Below are positions 1 to 8,240 of a stretch of 64,000 nucleotides of DNA, in pieces. Source of the DNA: Croceivirga sp. (GTDB lineage Bacteria > Bacteroidota > Bacteroidia > Flavobacteriales > Flavobacteriaceae); contig JANQSA010000032.1 of assembly GCA_028284285.1 (NCBI GenBank), forward strand, positions 265,025 to 329,024, given 5' to 3'. The notes beneath the pieces were generated by a model, which worked only from the letters and a program-made list of their open reading frames with translations, had not been told where the DNA came from and made no database searches. The stretch's first letter is position 1, and each line of letters opens with the position of its first letter. The position numbers were made by a program, and so were the translations under genes.

Positions 1-1606
1 CGTCAAAATTAATGTTCAACAGATTGCAATAATTTTCATCAATACGGTAGAAGTTGTATACTTTTTCAACTTCATTACCGTCAATAGCCACCTGGAATAT
101 CTCTTTTCCATTATCCTCTCCGGGTAAAGCTCCCCCACCTATCAAAGAAGCATGTTCTATTGTGGAAAAGTCTTTGATCCGTTCTCTAAATTGAATCAGT
201 TTACTCTTAAGTTCATCATTACCTGGTACACTAATAATCAAAACGTGTTCTTTTGAGAAACCCAAATCTTTGTTCTTCATAAAATCAATTTGCTCAGTCA
301 TGGTAATGGTGGCCATTATTATGACAGAAGCTACTGCAAATTGAAATCCCAGCAAAATCCTTTTGAAAGTACTGGTTGATTTTTTCTCCGTATTCATGGG
401 GGCACTCGAAAACGACAAATACATTCCGGAATAGCCATTCCCAATTAGACCAAATACAAATGTTACGAACAAGACAATTATCAAAATATACCCGTTAGAC
501 ATTAGGTCAAGCGCGCTAAATCCGGAATACTTGAAATAGACATTGTCAAAAGCAGCTATCAGTATTCCCGAAATAACCATGGCCAGTAAGGTCATTATGG
601 ATGATTCAGCAGCACTTTGAAAAAAGAGCTGTTTTCTTGATATCCCAAGTAGTTTTTTTAGTCGTATTTCATTTGAACGTTTTGTAGATTGGGTTAAAGA
701 CAGATTAATGTAATTAAGTCCGGCAATGAGCAGGACCAATAGCCCGGCCATTCCCAGTGCAATGATGTATCTGGGATTACCCTTTGGGATATCACTTAGC
801 AGAGCGGGTTCAAAATAGATACCTTTTAATGGTTGGGATTGAAATGCTACATCAACTCCAGAACCTTGCAAACCAGGTACTAAATAGTCCACCCTTAACT
901 GCCCCAGATTTTCATTTAGCTTTTTTTGGTCGGTTGATGGATCAAGAAGGACATAGGTATAGTTCTCCATATCAAACCAATCCTGTATTTCGTAATTTGA
1001 TGTGGGTGACTCTGAATAGACGAGGGCGGTTGGCTTTAGGTGGGAGTTCTCGGGCCAATCCTCAAAAACCCCCTTGATCGAATACTGATTTCCACCTATC
1101 CATAGCTGTTGGTCAACGACATTTACACTATTGAAATATTTTTCTGCCAAAGATCTTGAAAGTACGATTGAATTAGGACGTGATAATGATGTACTTTCAT
1201 TTCCGGAGATAAAATCAAAGTTAAAGACCTCCAGGGTTCCAGGGTTAGCAGCAAAAAAACCAGTCTCGCTAAAAAGTGCTGTGTTTATCTTAACCACCAC
1301 ATTTCCCCAAGAGTTTAATCTCGCAAAGGCATTTATACCAGTGTAATTTTCACTTAAAGTACTTCCCAATGGTTTTCCACTTGTGGCATAGTGCTCAGTT
1401 TCCCCTCCGGCAGTAATTTCGGTGGTTACTCTGTATATTCTTTCGGCGTTAGTCTGAAAGTTGTCGTATTCATTGGATTTTTTGACGAAGCTTGCGATAA
1501 ACCAAAAAGAAGCGATTGCAATTCCCAACCCCAGGAGGCTTATCCCCGTATATAAACGATGCTTAAACAAAACACGAAGACTAATCTTAAATCCATTGTC
1601 TGTCAT
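1..1606 (-). CDS. ABC transporter permease, FtsX/MacB-like (C-terminus beyond the window)
   Basis: About 535 residues are visible from the ATG at 1606; the 3' end lies off the left edge. The N-terminus (MTDNGFKISLRVLFKHRLYT) runs into a first membrane helix near residues 17-37, then a periplasmic MacB_PCD-like domain, then three helices around residues 275-390 that form an FtsX-type module (motif NYINLSLTQSTKRSNEI). A second repeat begins near residue 415 (FKRILLGFQFAVASVIIMAT). This duplicated layout is that of the large MacB-like permeases of Bacteroidota, which export peptides or antimicrobials or act in envelope processes with a separate ATPase. No ATPase gene is visible, so the substrate is unknown. 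The assignment rests on my own translation of the minus strand. Confidence 0.85.
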   Translation of the reverse strand, partial: MTDNGFKISLRVLFKHRLYTGISLLGLGIAIASFWFIASFVKKSNEYDNFQTNAERIYRVTTEITAGGETEHYATSGKPLGSTLSENYTGINAFARLNSWGNVVVKINTALFSETGFFAANPGTLEVFNFDFISGNESTSLSRPNSIVLSRSLAEKYFNSVNVVDQQLWIGGNQYSIKGVFEDWPENSHLKPTALVYSESPTSNYEIQDWFDMENYTYVLLDPSTDQKKLNENLGQLRVDYLVPGLQGSGVDVAFQSQPLKGIYFEPALLSDIPKGNPRYIIALGMAGLLVLLIAGLNYINLSLTQSTKRSNEIRLKKLLGISRKQLFFQSAAESSIMTLLAMVISGILIAAFDNVYFKYSGFSALDLMSNGYILIIVLFVTFVFGLIGNGYSGMYLSFSSAPMNTEKKSTSTFKRILLGFQFAVASVIIMATITMTEQIDFMKNKDLGFSKEHVLIISVPGNDELKSKLIQFRERIKDFSTIEHASLIGGGALPGEDNGKEIFQVAIDGNEVEKVYNFYRIDENYCNLLNINFD

Positions 1607-1735
1607 AGATTTCAGGTTTTTTAAAATACGGTATTGGTAGCTCAAAATTTTGAACCGGACATAGGAAGCTTCTTCAAATCATTTATTGAAACATTACCAT
1701 TCATTAGTGTAAATCCTGTTGATTGTGGTATGCTT

Positions 1736-2299
1736 TTATCTTTTCAATCGGTTCTTTACGGTTGCTATCTGGCCCATATGATTGGCAGAATGTTCCATCA
1801 CATGATACCAGATATAATGGTAGTTGATACCCTCTTCGGGAACAGAGGCGAACCACTCGTCATCTTTGGTTTTGAGCCCTTTTAGGGTTTTTTCACGAAC
1901 TTCATCCCACAAGTTGAGATAATGTGTAATCGGTTTGCCTTTAAGGCTGTTTTTTATTTCTTCGTCAAGTTCACCCGCCACGCCAAATTTCGTGAACTCA
2001 GCTTCTGTCCATTGTCGCCCCTCTAATGTCTCTACCTGGTAATACGATTCCGTGGATACCAAATGCATGATCAATGCCCCTATACTGTTGGCATTGGCAT
2101 CGTACAGGAAATCCGTTTGCGATTGGTCCAGGTCTTTGACTTGTTGGGTAATTCTATCTTTTAAGTCCTCCAACATATAGACCATTAATCCAATCCGGGG
2201 GGAATAGCCCTCAACCGATTTCAGTTCCCCCTGGGCGTGCAACAGCGTTATCGGTAGTAATAGTAGTAGTAATGTTGTTTTTTTCTTAAGGGATTTCAT
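1736..2299 (-). CDS. DinB-like metal-dependent protein with signal peptide
   Basis: From the ATG at 2299 the product has 187 residues; the frame is open further upstream, but this start places a clean signal peptide (MKSLKKKTTLLLLLLPITLL, cleavage near HAQ-GEL) at the N-terminus, so I prefer it. The mature part is a four-helix DinB/DUF664-like fold. The expected metal-binding histidines are visible as H79 (IMHL) and H170/H174 (HVMEHSANHMGQ). DinB-like proteins are thought to be metal-dependent thiol transferases or hydrolases; most have no tested reaction. A periplasmic location follows from the signal peptide. It stands 130 bp downstream of the BlaR1-like gene on the same strand and could be co-transcribed with it. 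Confidence 0.75.
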   Translation of the reverse strand: MKSLKKKTTLLLLLLPITLLHAQGELKSVEGYSPRIGLMVYMLEDLKDRITQQVKDLDQSQTDFLYDANANSIGALIMHLVSTESYYQVETLEGRQWTEAEFTKFGVAGELDEEIKNSLKGKPITHYLNLWDEVREKTLKGLKTKDDEWFASVPEEGINYHYIWYHVMEHSANHMGQIATVKNRLKR

Positions 2300-2431
2300 T
2301 GTACCATATTTAGATTGTTCTTTCTCGATTTCATGAACTTCAGTCCGCAAAGGACAAATTGTATGTATGTTATGTCCGGTCCTAAAATTTCGTAGCACCA
2401 ATTATCTGTTTTTTTTTCATTATTGGAAATA

Positions 2432-3658
2432 TCATTGTTCACCTCCTCCTACGAAAAGAAATTCCTTTTTAATTGAGGACTGAACGCTTTTACCGTTTGC
2501 CTGGGCAGGTATCCAATTCGGCATATTTTGAATCGTTTCTATTAAAAGACTACTCGCGTATTCATTTATGGTGTTTTCATTACCCGGTTTAGGATTTCGA
2601 CTTTCTTCGCTTACTTTAATCACCCGTCCTTTGTCATCAATGACTATATTCAAAGAAAGCTGGAGATAGAAATCCTTATTTATGTTATCAAATCTATTGC
2701 CAAGTCTTTTTTGAATTACAGAATCTATATAATGTTCAAAACCCCTGGGTGAAAATTTAGGTTCAGAAAGAAGTTCTGAATTTTGGGTCCTGGCCTTTGG
2801 TAAAAAACTGGCCTTGGATAAAACCGTAGCTGTTAAAAGAAGTGTGAATGTTACCAGTAAGGTCAAATTGGACCTCAACTTATTTATTACAGGAATTTTT
2901 CGCAATCTTTTTATTCGAAGGTAAATGTTGGATGTATTGAACATTGGATAAATTCCAATTTTGCCCAGATCAGATGTGAAGGTGGAGCTTAATAAATGTT
3001 CACAATATTCATCCTTCTGAATAGTTTTGACCATATGGCCATCGGTGTCATATTCCAGATTAAGCGCCTGCTTTTTCCTAAGTAAATGGATAAACGGATC
3101 GAACCAAAAAACGATACGCAAAAGCCCCCATAGTAGCATATCAATACTGTGCATTTGACGCACATGGTAGCGTTCATGTTCATAAACAGAACTGTAAAGA
3201 TCTTTCGGGATCTTTCTTGGAATTAAAATGTAATTGAAGAAGGTAAATGGCTGAAAGTTGGAAACGTGTACCCATCTCACATACTGTTGATTTCCCGGAG
3301 AAGACCTTTTTATCAATCGAATCACCTTAACAATTCCCGTCGTCATCCTGGCCAACCCAAAAAAGACAACGATCAGGTAAATTGTGATAACTATTTTTTT
3401 CAGGTGAAAAGTACGCTTTCCAGAGGGCTTTACGGAGTCAGTAAATTCCCCCAGGTTTAGCATAATCCCATTTCCTGAGAAGTTGAGCTGTGTAATAAAA
3501 TGGGGCCTTGACAAGGCCAGGACAAGAAGAAAAAAGATGAAATAGAAAAATAGTCTGTTGCCCTTTGTTGATACGTGTTTCCTTATCAAGAATTCATGGA
3601 TAAGAACGCTCGATCCCGAAACAACGAAAACGACAAGTATTGAATAAATGTCAAACAT
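2432..3658 (-). CDS. BlaR1/MecR1-like M56 membrane peptidase with TonB-like C-terminus
   Basis: The 408-residue product has membrane helices near residues 4-20, 35-50 and 88-106. The cytoplasmic zinc-peptidase motif HERYH (residues 161-165, the HExxH variant of family M56) follows in YEHERYHVRQMH, and a further helix lies near residues 270-285. The periplasmic C-terminus (residues about 310-400) resembles the TonB C-terminal fold (VIDDKGRVIKVSE), as in many Bacteroidota M56 proteins, instead of a penicillin-binding sensor. The expected role is signal-triggered cleavage of the BlaI-like repressor encoded just upstream. Its start overlaps the end of that repressor gene by 8 bp, so the two are translationally coupled. 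The inducing signal is unknown. Confidence 0.88.
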   Translation of the reverse strand: MFDIYSILVVFVVSGSSVLIHEFLIRKHVSTKGNRLFFYFIFFLLVLALSRPHFITQLNFSGNGIMLNLGEFTDSVKPSGKRTFHLKKIVITIYLIVVFFGLARMTTGIVKVIRLIKRSSPGNQQYVRWVHVSNFQPFTFFNYILIPRKIPKDLYSSVYEHERYHVRQMHSIDMLLWGLLRIVFWFDPFIHLLRKKQALNLEYDTDGHMVKTIQKDEYCEHLLSSTFTSDLGKIGIYPMFNTSNIYLRIKRLRKIPVINKLRSNLTLLVTFTLLLTATVLSKASFLPKARTQNSELLSEPKFSPRGFEHYIDSVIQKRLGNRFDNINKDFYLQLSLNIVIDDKGRVIKVSEESRNPKPGNENTINEYASSLLIETIQNMPNWIPAQANGKSVQSSIKKEFLFVGGGEQ

Positions 3659-4022
3659 TATTTTTTTTCTTCAGTTCTGTTAGAATTTCATCCAGTTCGG
3701 AGATAGAGATATTGTTTGAGCGCGACATAAAGCTCACAATATCCCTGAAATCACCTTTGAAATAAGTGTTCATAATATGGGAAAGCACCCCTTTGGTATA
3801 GTCTTCCTTCCTGATCAAAGGAAAGTATCTGTGACTATTTCCAAAACTTTCATGAGAAACGTAACCTTTCCGTTCAAGGATTCTCATGATAGTGGATACG
3901 GTGGAATAGGCGGGTTTCTTACCCGGCATTTCAGCAATCACTTCCTTAATAAAGGCCTTTTCCTTTTCCCAGAGAATTTTGAGGATGGTTTCTTCCGCTT
4001 TGGTTAAACTAATATCCTTCAT
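3651..4022 (-). CDS. BlaI/MecI-family transcriptional repressor
   Basis: A 123-residue winged-helix protein of the usual length for BlaI/MecI/CopY repressors. Family features are the opening LTKAEETILKILWEKEKAF, the recognition-helix stretch KPAYSTVSTIMRILERKGYV and the acidic C-terminal dimerisation helix. It would repress its own operon until cleaved by the M56 peptidase encoded immediately downstream, whose gene it overlaps by 8 bp. A near-perfect palindrome lies only 11-27 bp upstream of its ATG and is the probable operator. Confidence 0.93.
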   Translation of the reverse strand: MKDISLTKAEETILKILWEKEKAFIKEVIAEMPGKKPAYSTVSTIMRILERKGYVSHESFGNSHRYFPLIRKEDYTKGVLSHIMNTYFKGDFRDIVSFMSRSNNISISELDEILTELKKKNNV

Positions 4023-4033
4023 GAATCAAATTT

Positions 4034-4049
4034 AACTAATTTATTAGTT
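4034..4049. promoter_or_regulatory. Probable BlaI-type operator palindrome
   Basis: AACTAAT-TT-ATTAGTT is a perfect 7-bp inverted repeat with a 2-nt spacer. The half-site AACTAAT recurs at 4055-4061. On the minus strand TAAATTTG (4027-4034) matches the Bacteroidota -7 consensus TAnnTTTG but lies only 4 nt before the ATG, so a leaderless transcript would be needed. Autoregulation by the BlaI-like repressor is inferred from position and symmetry. Confidence 0.6.
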
Positions 4050-4409
4050 GGCAGAACTAATAAATTAAAATATCTCTTGTATTACGTAATTTTATTTTAA
4101 GAAACTTTGTTAAAGTCTGGAATGGTTTTCCCGGAATGTATTCACTTCAACAGTACTAATTGTCTCTAAAAACCGTCTGTTTTTAAGATTTGAATCGGGA
4201 TAAAACTTGAGTTCATCTTACCCTTGTATCCTGGATACGGTCCTAAAAAACCTTCGTTTTACAGGACCATTAAAAAGTGATGATTCAATGTAATTATCTG
4301 GGATTATTTAGATGTTTTAAGCACGCTGGAAATGTATGGAAAGTCTTCTGCAAGGGTTTTCTTAAATAGGTTATACAGGGCAATTGTATTTAGGCAATGG
4401 TGTACATTG
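4050..4409. other. Intergenic region, no gene seen
   Basis: About 360 AT-rich bases between the BlaI-like gene and the end of the hydrolase gene. Apart from the repeated operator half-site at 4055-4061 I see no ORF, RNA gene or strong hairpin. Confidence 0.5.
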
Positions 4410-5552
4410 TTATTCTTGTTTTAATTGCATCAATATTTTCTTTCCGTTTTCATTTTCAGGATTCAATTCAATCGATCTCTCATACATTTCAATTGCTTCT
4501 GCTTTTCGATTTGATTTCAATAAAGCTTCGCCATAACTATCATATGCATTAGAACTATCCGGAAACAAAATTGTAGTTAATCTGAAAACTTCCAAAGCCT
4601 TATCTAATTCATCATTTCCCAAAAATGAATATCCTAATGTATTCAAATCTTGTTCTGAACGATTGTTCATCTTAGCTTCAATAGATAATTCTATGGCATT
4701 ATCTAAAGCCTTTTGTAACAGCTCATTTTGTTGCTTTTCATCCAGTGTTTTTGAGTACGCTTTTATAATTGCATTGATGATTAACGCAGGGTTATCCTGA
4801 AATACAGCATGACCACTTCCTTTGGCGATAATGTTTGTTGTACTATCCTTACGGAGACCAAGCTCCTCGTGAAGTTTTCGCCATCTATTTGAAAGTACCT
4901 CAGGAAAACCCGGGAAGGAGTTTTCAGGAAAAATATTTATAATTGGGATGTTTTCCGGGAAATCCATGTTTCTTACATGTCGCATGGTTTCATTGAAATT
5001 TATATTTAAATAATAGTCGCCCGAAGGCTTCGGTATAGCACTTATATCTACATTTTGATCTCTCATTGTCAGTAATTCCTCATTCCAGAAATCAGGAGGA
5101 GTAGCATCGATTAAAATGACCGATTTCACTTTTTCAGGATGTTTATCCGCGTACAATAGATTATACAACCCGCCGTACGAGTGGGAAACCAGAATAATGT
5201 CATTGTCAAAACCCAATTTTGAAAGGCCTGTCTCGAGTTCTTTAATTCCATTTACGATGCCAAAATCCGATTCATTTTTCAGATTGGGGTTTAATTCACT
5301 TTTTCCAAATCCAGACCGGTCATAGGTGATTAATGTTGTACCCGTAACCTTATGTATTTTTTCCAATATGTCGTTCCAAATAGAACCATCATTGCCTCCA
5401 CCGGCTTCAAAAAGAATTGGAGTTCCTGTCCCTCTAACTACGGTAAAGTGCATTTTATAACCACCAATGTCTACCAGCGTATCCAGGGTTTGAGAATGCA
5501 TCGAAATAGATGAGAAGAAAACTATTGAGAATTTTAAAAAGAAATGTCGCAT
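4410..5552 (-). CDS. Secreted alpha/beta hydrolase with C-terminal TPR segment
   Basis: A 380-residue protein with a signal peptide (MRHFFLKFSIVFFSSISMHS, cut near residue 21). The alpha/beta-hydrolase domain covers about residues 25-270: an oxyanion region near FEAGGGNDGSIW, the nucleophile elbow SHSYGG with Ser125, and a catalytic-type histidine in GSGHAVFQDNP. The last 100 residues hold tetratricopeptide-like helices (NAYDSYGEALLKSNRKAEAI). Such hydrolase-TPR fusions are common in Bacteroidota and their substrates are mostly unknown; an esterase or lipase role in the periplasm is the safest inference. It is monocistronic. Confidence 0.82.
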   Translation of the reverse strand: MRHFFLKFSIVFFSSISMHSQTLDTLVDIGGYKMHFTVVRGTGTPILFEAGGGNDGSIWNDILEKIHKVTGTTLITYDRSGFGKSELNPNLKNESDFGIVNGIKELETGLSKLGFDNDIILVSHSYGGLYNLLYADKHPEKVKSVILIDATPPDFWNEELLTMRDQNVDISAIPKPSGDYYLNINFNETMRHVRNMDFPENIPIINIFPENSFPGFPEVLSNRWRKLHEELGLRKDSTTNIIAKGSGHAVFQDNPALIINAIIKAYSKTLDEKQQNELLQKALDNAIELSIEAKMNNRSEQDLNTLGYSFLGNDELDKALEVFRLTTILFPDSSNAYDSYGEALLKSNRKAEAIEMYERSIELNPENENGKKILMQLKQE

Positions 5553-5789
5553 TTGGTCTTTGGGTTATAGTTTAAAAGCATAGGGAATTTTCATAAAAAA
5601 TTGGAATATCATCCAAATTCAAAATGGTTTCATTACTACACATTTTTACCAAAAATAAAGCCAAGTGTCATAAATTGAATACAACAAATTGAACTTTAGA
5701 ATTTACTCCAGGATCATCTTGCAAATGATCATAAATTACAAAGCGCTTAATTTATGAAAAAGAAAGCAGGCTATTTTGTGGCGAAATGA

Positions 5790-6635
5790 CTAGATTTTGG
5801 GACTAGTAGATAAGTAGTTTTTGACTGAAGGATAGTACGATTTGGAAACCGGAATTGAAACATTTACATCTTTAAGAGAAATTGTGGCTTTATTGGAGTT
5901 GCCTGTTAAACTCTCCACTTTATATGGATTCACAGCGAAAGATCGATGTACTTTAAGGAGAAAAGCGAAGTCCTTTAGCACTTTCTTCAATGTACTTCGC
6001 ATTAAATGTTTGGTTGGACCATCATCTTTTAAATAATGTATCTCGATATAATTATCCTGAGATTGGATATACAAAAGGTGTTTTAATTTTACGCTAAACC
6101 CAACTGATCCATTATCTTCTTTAATGCCTACTACATTTTCCTCTTCCGATACATACTCTTTAGCGATGGGTGGATAGATTTGAATAGGAAATACCGACAT
6201 TTTTAAAAAATGGAAAATAAAAAGAATAATGGGGTAAAAAGGTAAAGCTATTATTAAAATATACTCTAACAGGAAGCCAAAAGTAACATGACCATCTTTT
6301 ACAACGATTAAACGGTCATAAAGAAAAATAAGAACAACACTTATCAGGGCTAGAAAGACATCAAAAAGAATCAGTTTTGCATAATTGAATCTGATGTTTT
6401 TAAACCACTTAAGTAAAACTTCATAACCAATGATGTATACCACCGTACAGATGAAGCCAACACCAATTCTAACCAGTGTTATGTAGGGATGATCTATTAT
6501 ATTTTTTTCGTACGGCCTAAGTCCTATTAATATTATAGCGACAAAGAAGCCCAAAAAAAATGCCGCATACCAATATTTCTTTCGGTCGCCACTTAAATAA
6601 AAACTCCGTTTATGGTTTTGCAAAAGATTGGCCAT
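5790..6635 (-). CDS. Membrane-anchored LytTR-family transcriptional regulator
   Basis: The 281-residue product starts with four predicted membrane helices (about residues 22-40, 50-75, 85-107 and 120-145). It ends in a LytTR DNA-binding domain (about residues 175-275) with the typical blocks LLYIQSQDNYIEIHY, RSTLKKVLKDF and VHRSFAVNPYKV. There is no receiver domain, so it is not a classical response regulator; membrane LytTR proteins sense an unknown signal directly. No partner gene adjoins it, with 237 bp downstream and 361 bp upstream free of genes. Confidence 0.88.
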   Translation of the reverse strand: MANLLQNHKRSFYLSGDRKKYWYAAFFLGFFVAIILIGLRPYEKNIIDHPYITLVRIGVGFICTVVYIIGYEVLLKWFKNIRFNYAKLILFDVFLALISVVLIFLYDRLIVVKDGHVTFGFLLEYILIIALPFYPIILFIFHFLKMSVFPIQIYPPIAKEYVSEEENVVGIKEDNGSVGFSVKLKHLLYIQSQDNYIEIHYLKDDGPTKHLMRSTLKKVLKDFAFLLKVHRSFAVNPYKVESLTGNSNKATISLKDVNVSIPVSKSYYPSVKNYLSTSPKI

Positions 6636-6996
6636 TGAACATTTTAAAATAAACTATCTTTTACAGATATCCTATTTTGTTTTTCTCTTTTCCTTTAACC
6701 ACTCAAAAGCAAAATTACATCACAACAGCTATTGAGATTTAGGACTGTAAGAAAGTCCATCAACCTAGCAACTAAATCCGAGATAGGTGGAGGTATCCAT
6801 GAAAAGCGGTAAGTGCAGAATCTTTAAAATAAAACAGAGATTTAAGGATATGAATACATAAATTACCGGAGTATTGAAGTTATAGATTGTTCTTTTTAAC
6901 TTGCGATAACCAGGGGAAATACATCTATTCTCCATAGGCAGTTCCTGGTAATTTCCCGCATTCAAGAAAAGAAACCTTACCATGCCGAACCGCCTT
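6636..6996. other. Intergenic region, no gene seen
   Basis: 361 bases between the LytTR gene and the end of the acyltransferase gene. Short frames here lack start context and similarity to anything I recognise; no hairpin terminator stands out. Confidence 0.5.
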
Positions 6997-8196
6997 TCAT
7001 ACCCTGAGGCGAATATTTCTTTTTTCCAACATCCTTACGAATACTATGATAGCTAGCGAGAAAAGTAGTGATCTTGTGATACCTACCAAACCGTTGGAGA
7101 AAAAATCGGACCATTGGATACCCAACAAGACCATGGCGGGATATACAAAATAAGGCATAACATAGCAGGTAAGCGTACTTGTACCTGCCGCCATTATGGG
7201 TTTGGCCCATTTGTAAAGTCCTCCTTTATCAATAATGGAATAGAGTAATGCGTACGACAACAGACTTATACCAATGCAAATGGCGTTCCAGGAAGGTGTT
7301 GCCAAAATTTTGGAAATGGGAAATACAGGGCGGATCAAGAAACCGTAGATGACAAGAAGTATGCCGGCAAGCACAACGGACATCAAAAACGTATGTATAC
7401 GCTTTCCCTCTTTTTTAAATTTTAGATAAAAGACGGTACACAACATACCCGCCATTACAAGTACATGATTTGAGGCACTGATGATTATTTTAAAACGGGG
7501 CATCCACTCAAAATAACCATTTTCCTGTACGTTCATAAGAAGGAGTATAAAAAAGATTGGAAGCAGATGCCAAAGTCTTTTTTTTGAAAACAGGTATACC
7601 AGGGCGTTTAGCAAATATGCCCAGCCAATGAGGCCCAATATGCCCCACCAATGCGGTTGCATCCAATGGATGTCTTCCAAGGTCCCGCCTTTATAGATCC
7701 AGGCCAAATACATTAAGATCATCAGGCCGGAGACCTTTAATACCAGCACCAACCCTTTGCCTAAATTTGGCAAGCGCTTGTAATCCATCCAAATTAAAAA
7801 GAGGGCCGTTGCCATCAGCATCTGCCAAATGTTTTTATTCAATCCTGTAGCCTCTTGGTTAATGACTTCATAATTAACCATGTAGAAACCCATCACCACC
7901 AGTGCAATGGTTCTTGTAATGACATGGCCGAGGATTACCCAATGCGACTCCTTTCTTTTGGATCTGATATCTATGGCCAGGGGGATAGACAAGCCAACAA
8001 TAAAGAGAAAAAGCGGGAATATCACATCTGAGAACCCCATGCCATCTTCCTGGGCCAAAGTATGCCCGAGCCATTTGGGAACTCCGGTCAACGACCAAAG
8101 GTCGTTGACAAAAATCATCAGGAACATTGTGAGCGCACGCATTATATCAATAGTCTTAATTCTAGCACCGGATGATATTGTGCCGCTCTTTACCAT
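6997..8196 (-). CDS. Membrane acyltransferase of the DUF5009 / HGSNAT-NagX type
   Basis: The 399-residue integral membrane protein has about ten helices. Its N-terminus reads RIKTIDIMRALTMFLMIFVN, followed by GFSDVIFPLFLFIVGLSIPL, both hallmarks of the DUF5009 / heparan-alpha-glucosaminide N-acetyltransferase-like family (also called NagX). Members are believed to move acetyl groups across the inner membrane onto amino sugars such as glucosamine. The gene lies 44 bp downstream of the GH9-deacetylase fusion on the same strand, which fits joint processing of a glucosamine-containing glycan. Substrate and direction of transfer are inference. Confidence 0.83.
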   Translation of the reverse strand: MVKSGTISSGARIKTIDIMRALTMFLMIFVNDLWSLTGVPKWLGHTLAQEDGMGFSDVIFPLFLFIVGLSIPLAIDIRSKRKESHWVILGHVITRTIALVVMGFYMVNYEVINQEATGLNKNIWQMLMATALFLIWMDYKRLPNLGKGLVLVLKVSGLMILMYLAWIYKGGTLEDIHWMQPHWWGILGLIGWAYLLNALVYLFSKKRLWHLLPIFFILLLMNVQENGYFEWMPRFKIIISASNHVLVMAGMLCTVFYLKFKKEGKRIHTFLMSVVLAGILLVIYGFLIRPVFPISKILATPSWNAICIGISLLSYALLYSIIDKGGLYKWAKPIMAAGTSTLTCYVMPYFVYPAMVLLGIQWSDFFSNGLVGITRSLLFSLAIIVFVRMLEKRNIRLRV

Positions 8197-8240
8197 TCTC
8201 AGATTTTTGTTTTGGTTTCCTTATATGAGTACATTTATTT

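Noticed and set aside
2300..2401. N-terminal extension of the DinB-like protein by 34 codons
   Set aside because: It would bury a clean signal peptide that begins at the ATG at 2299.
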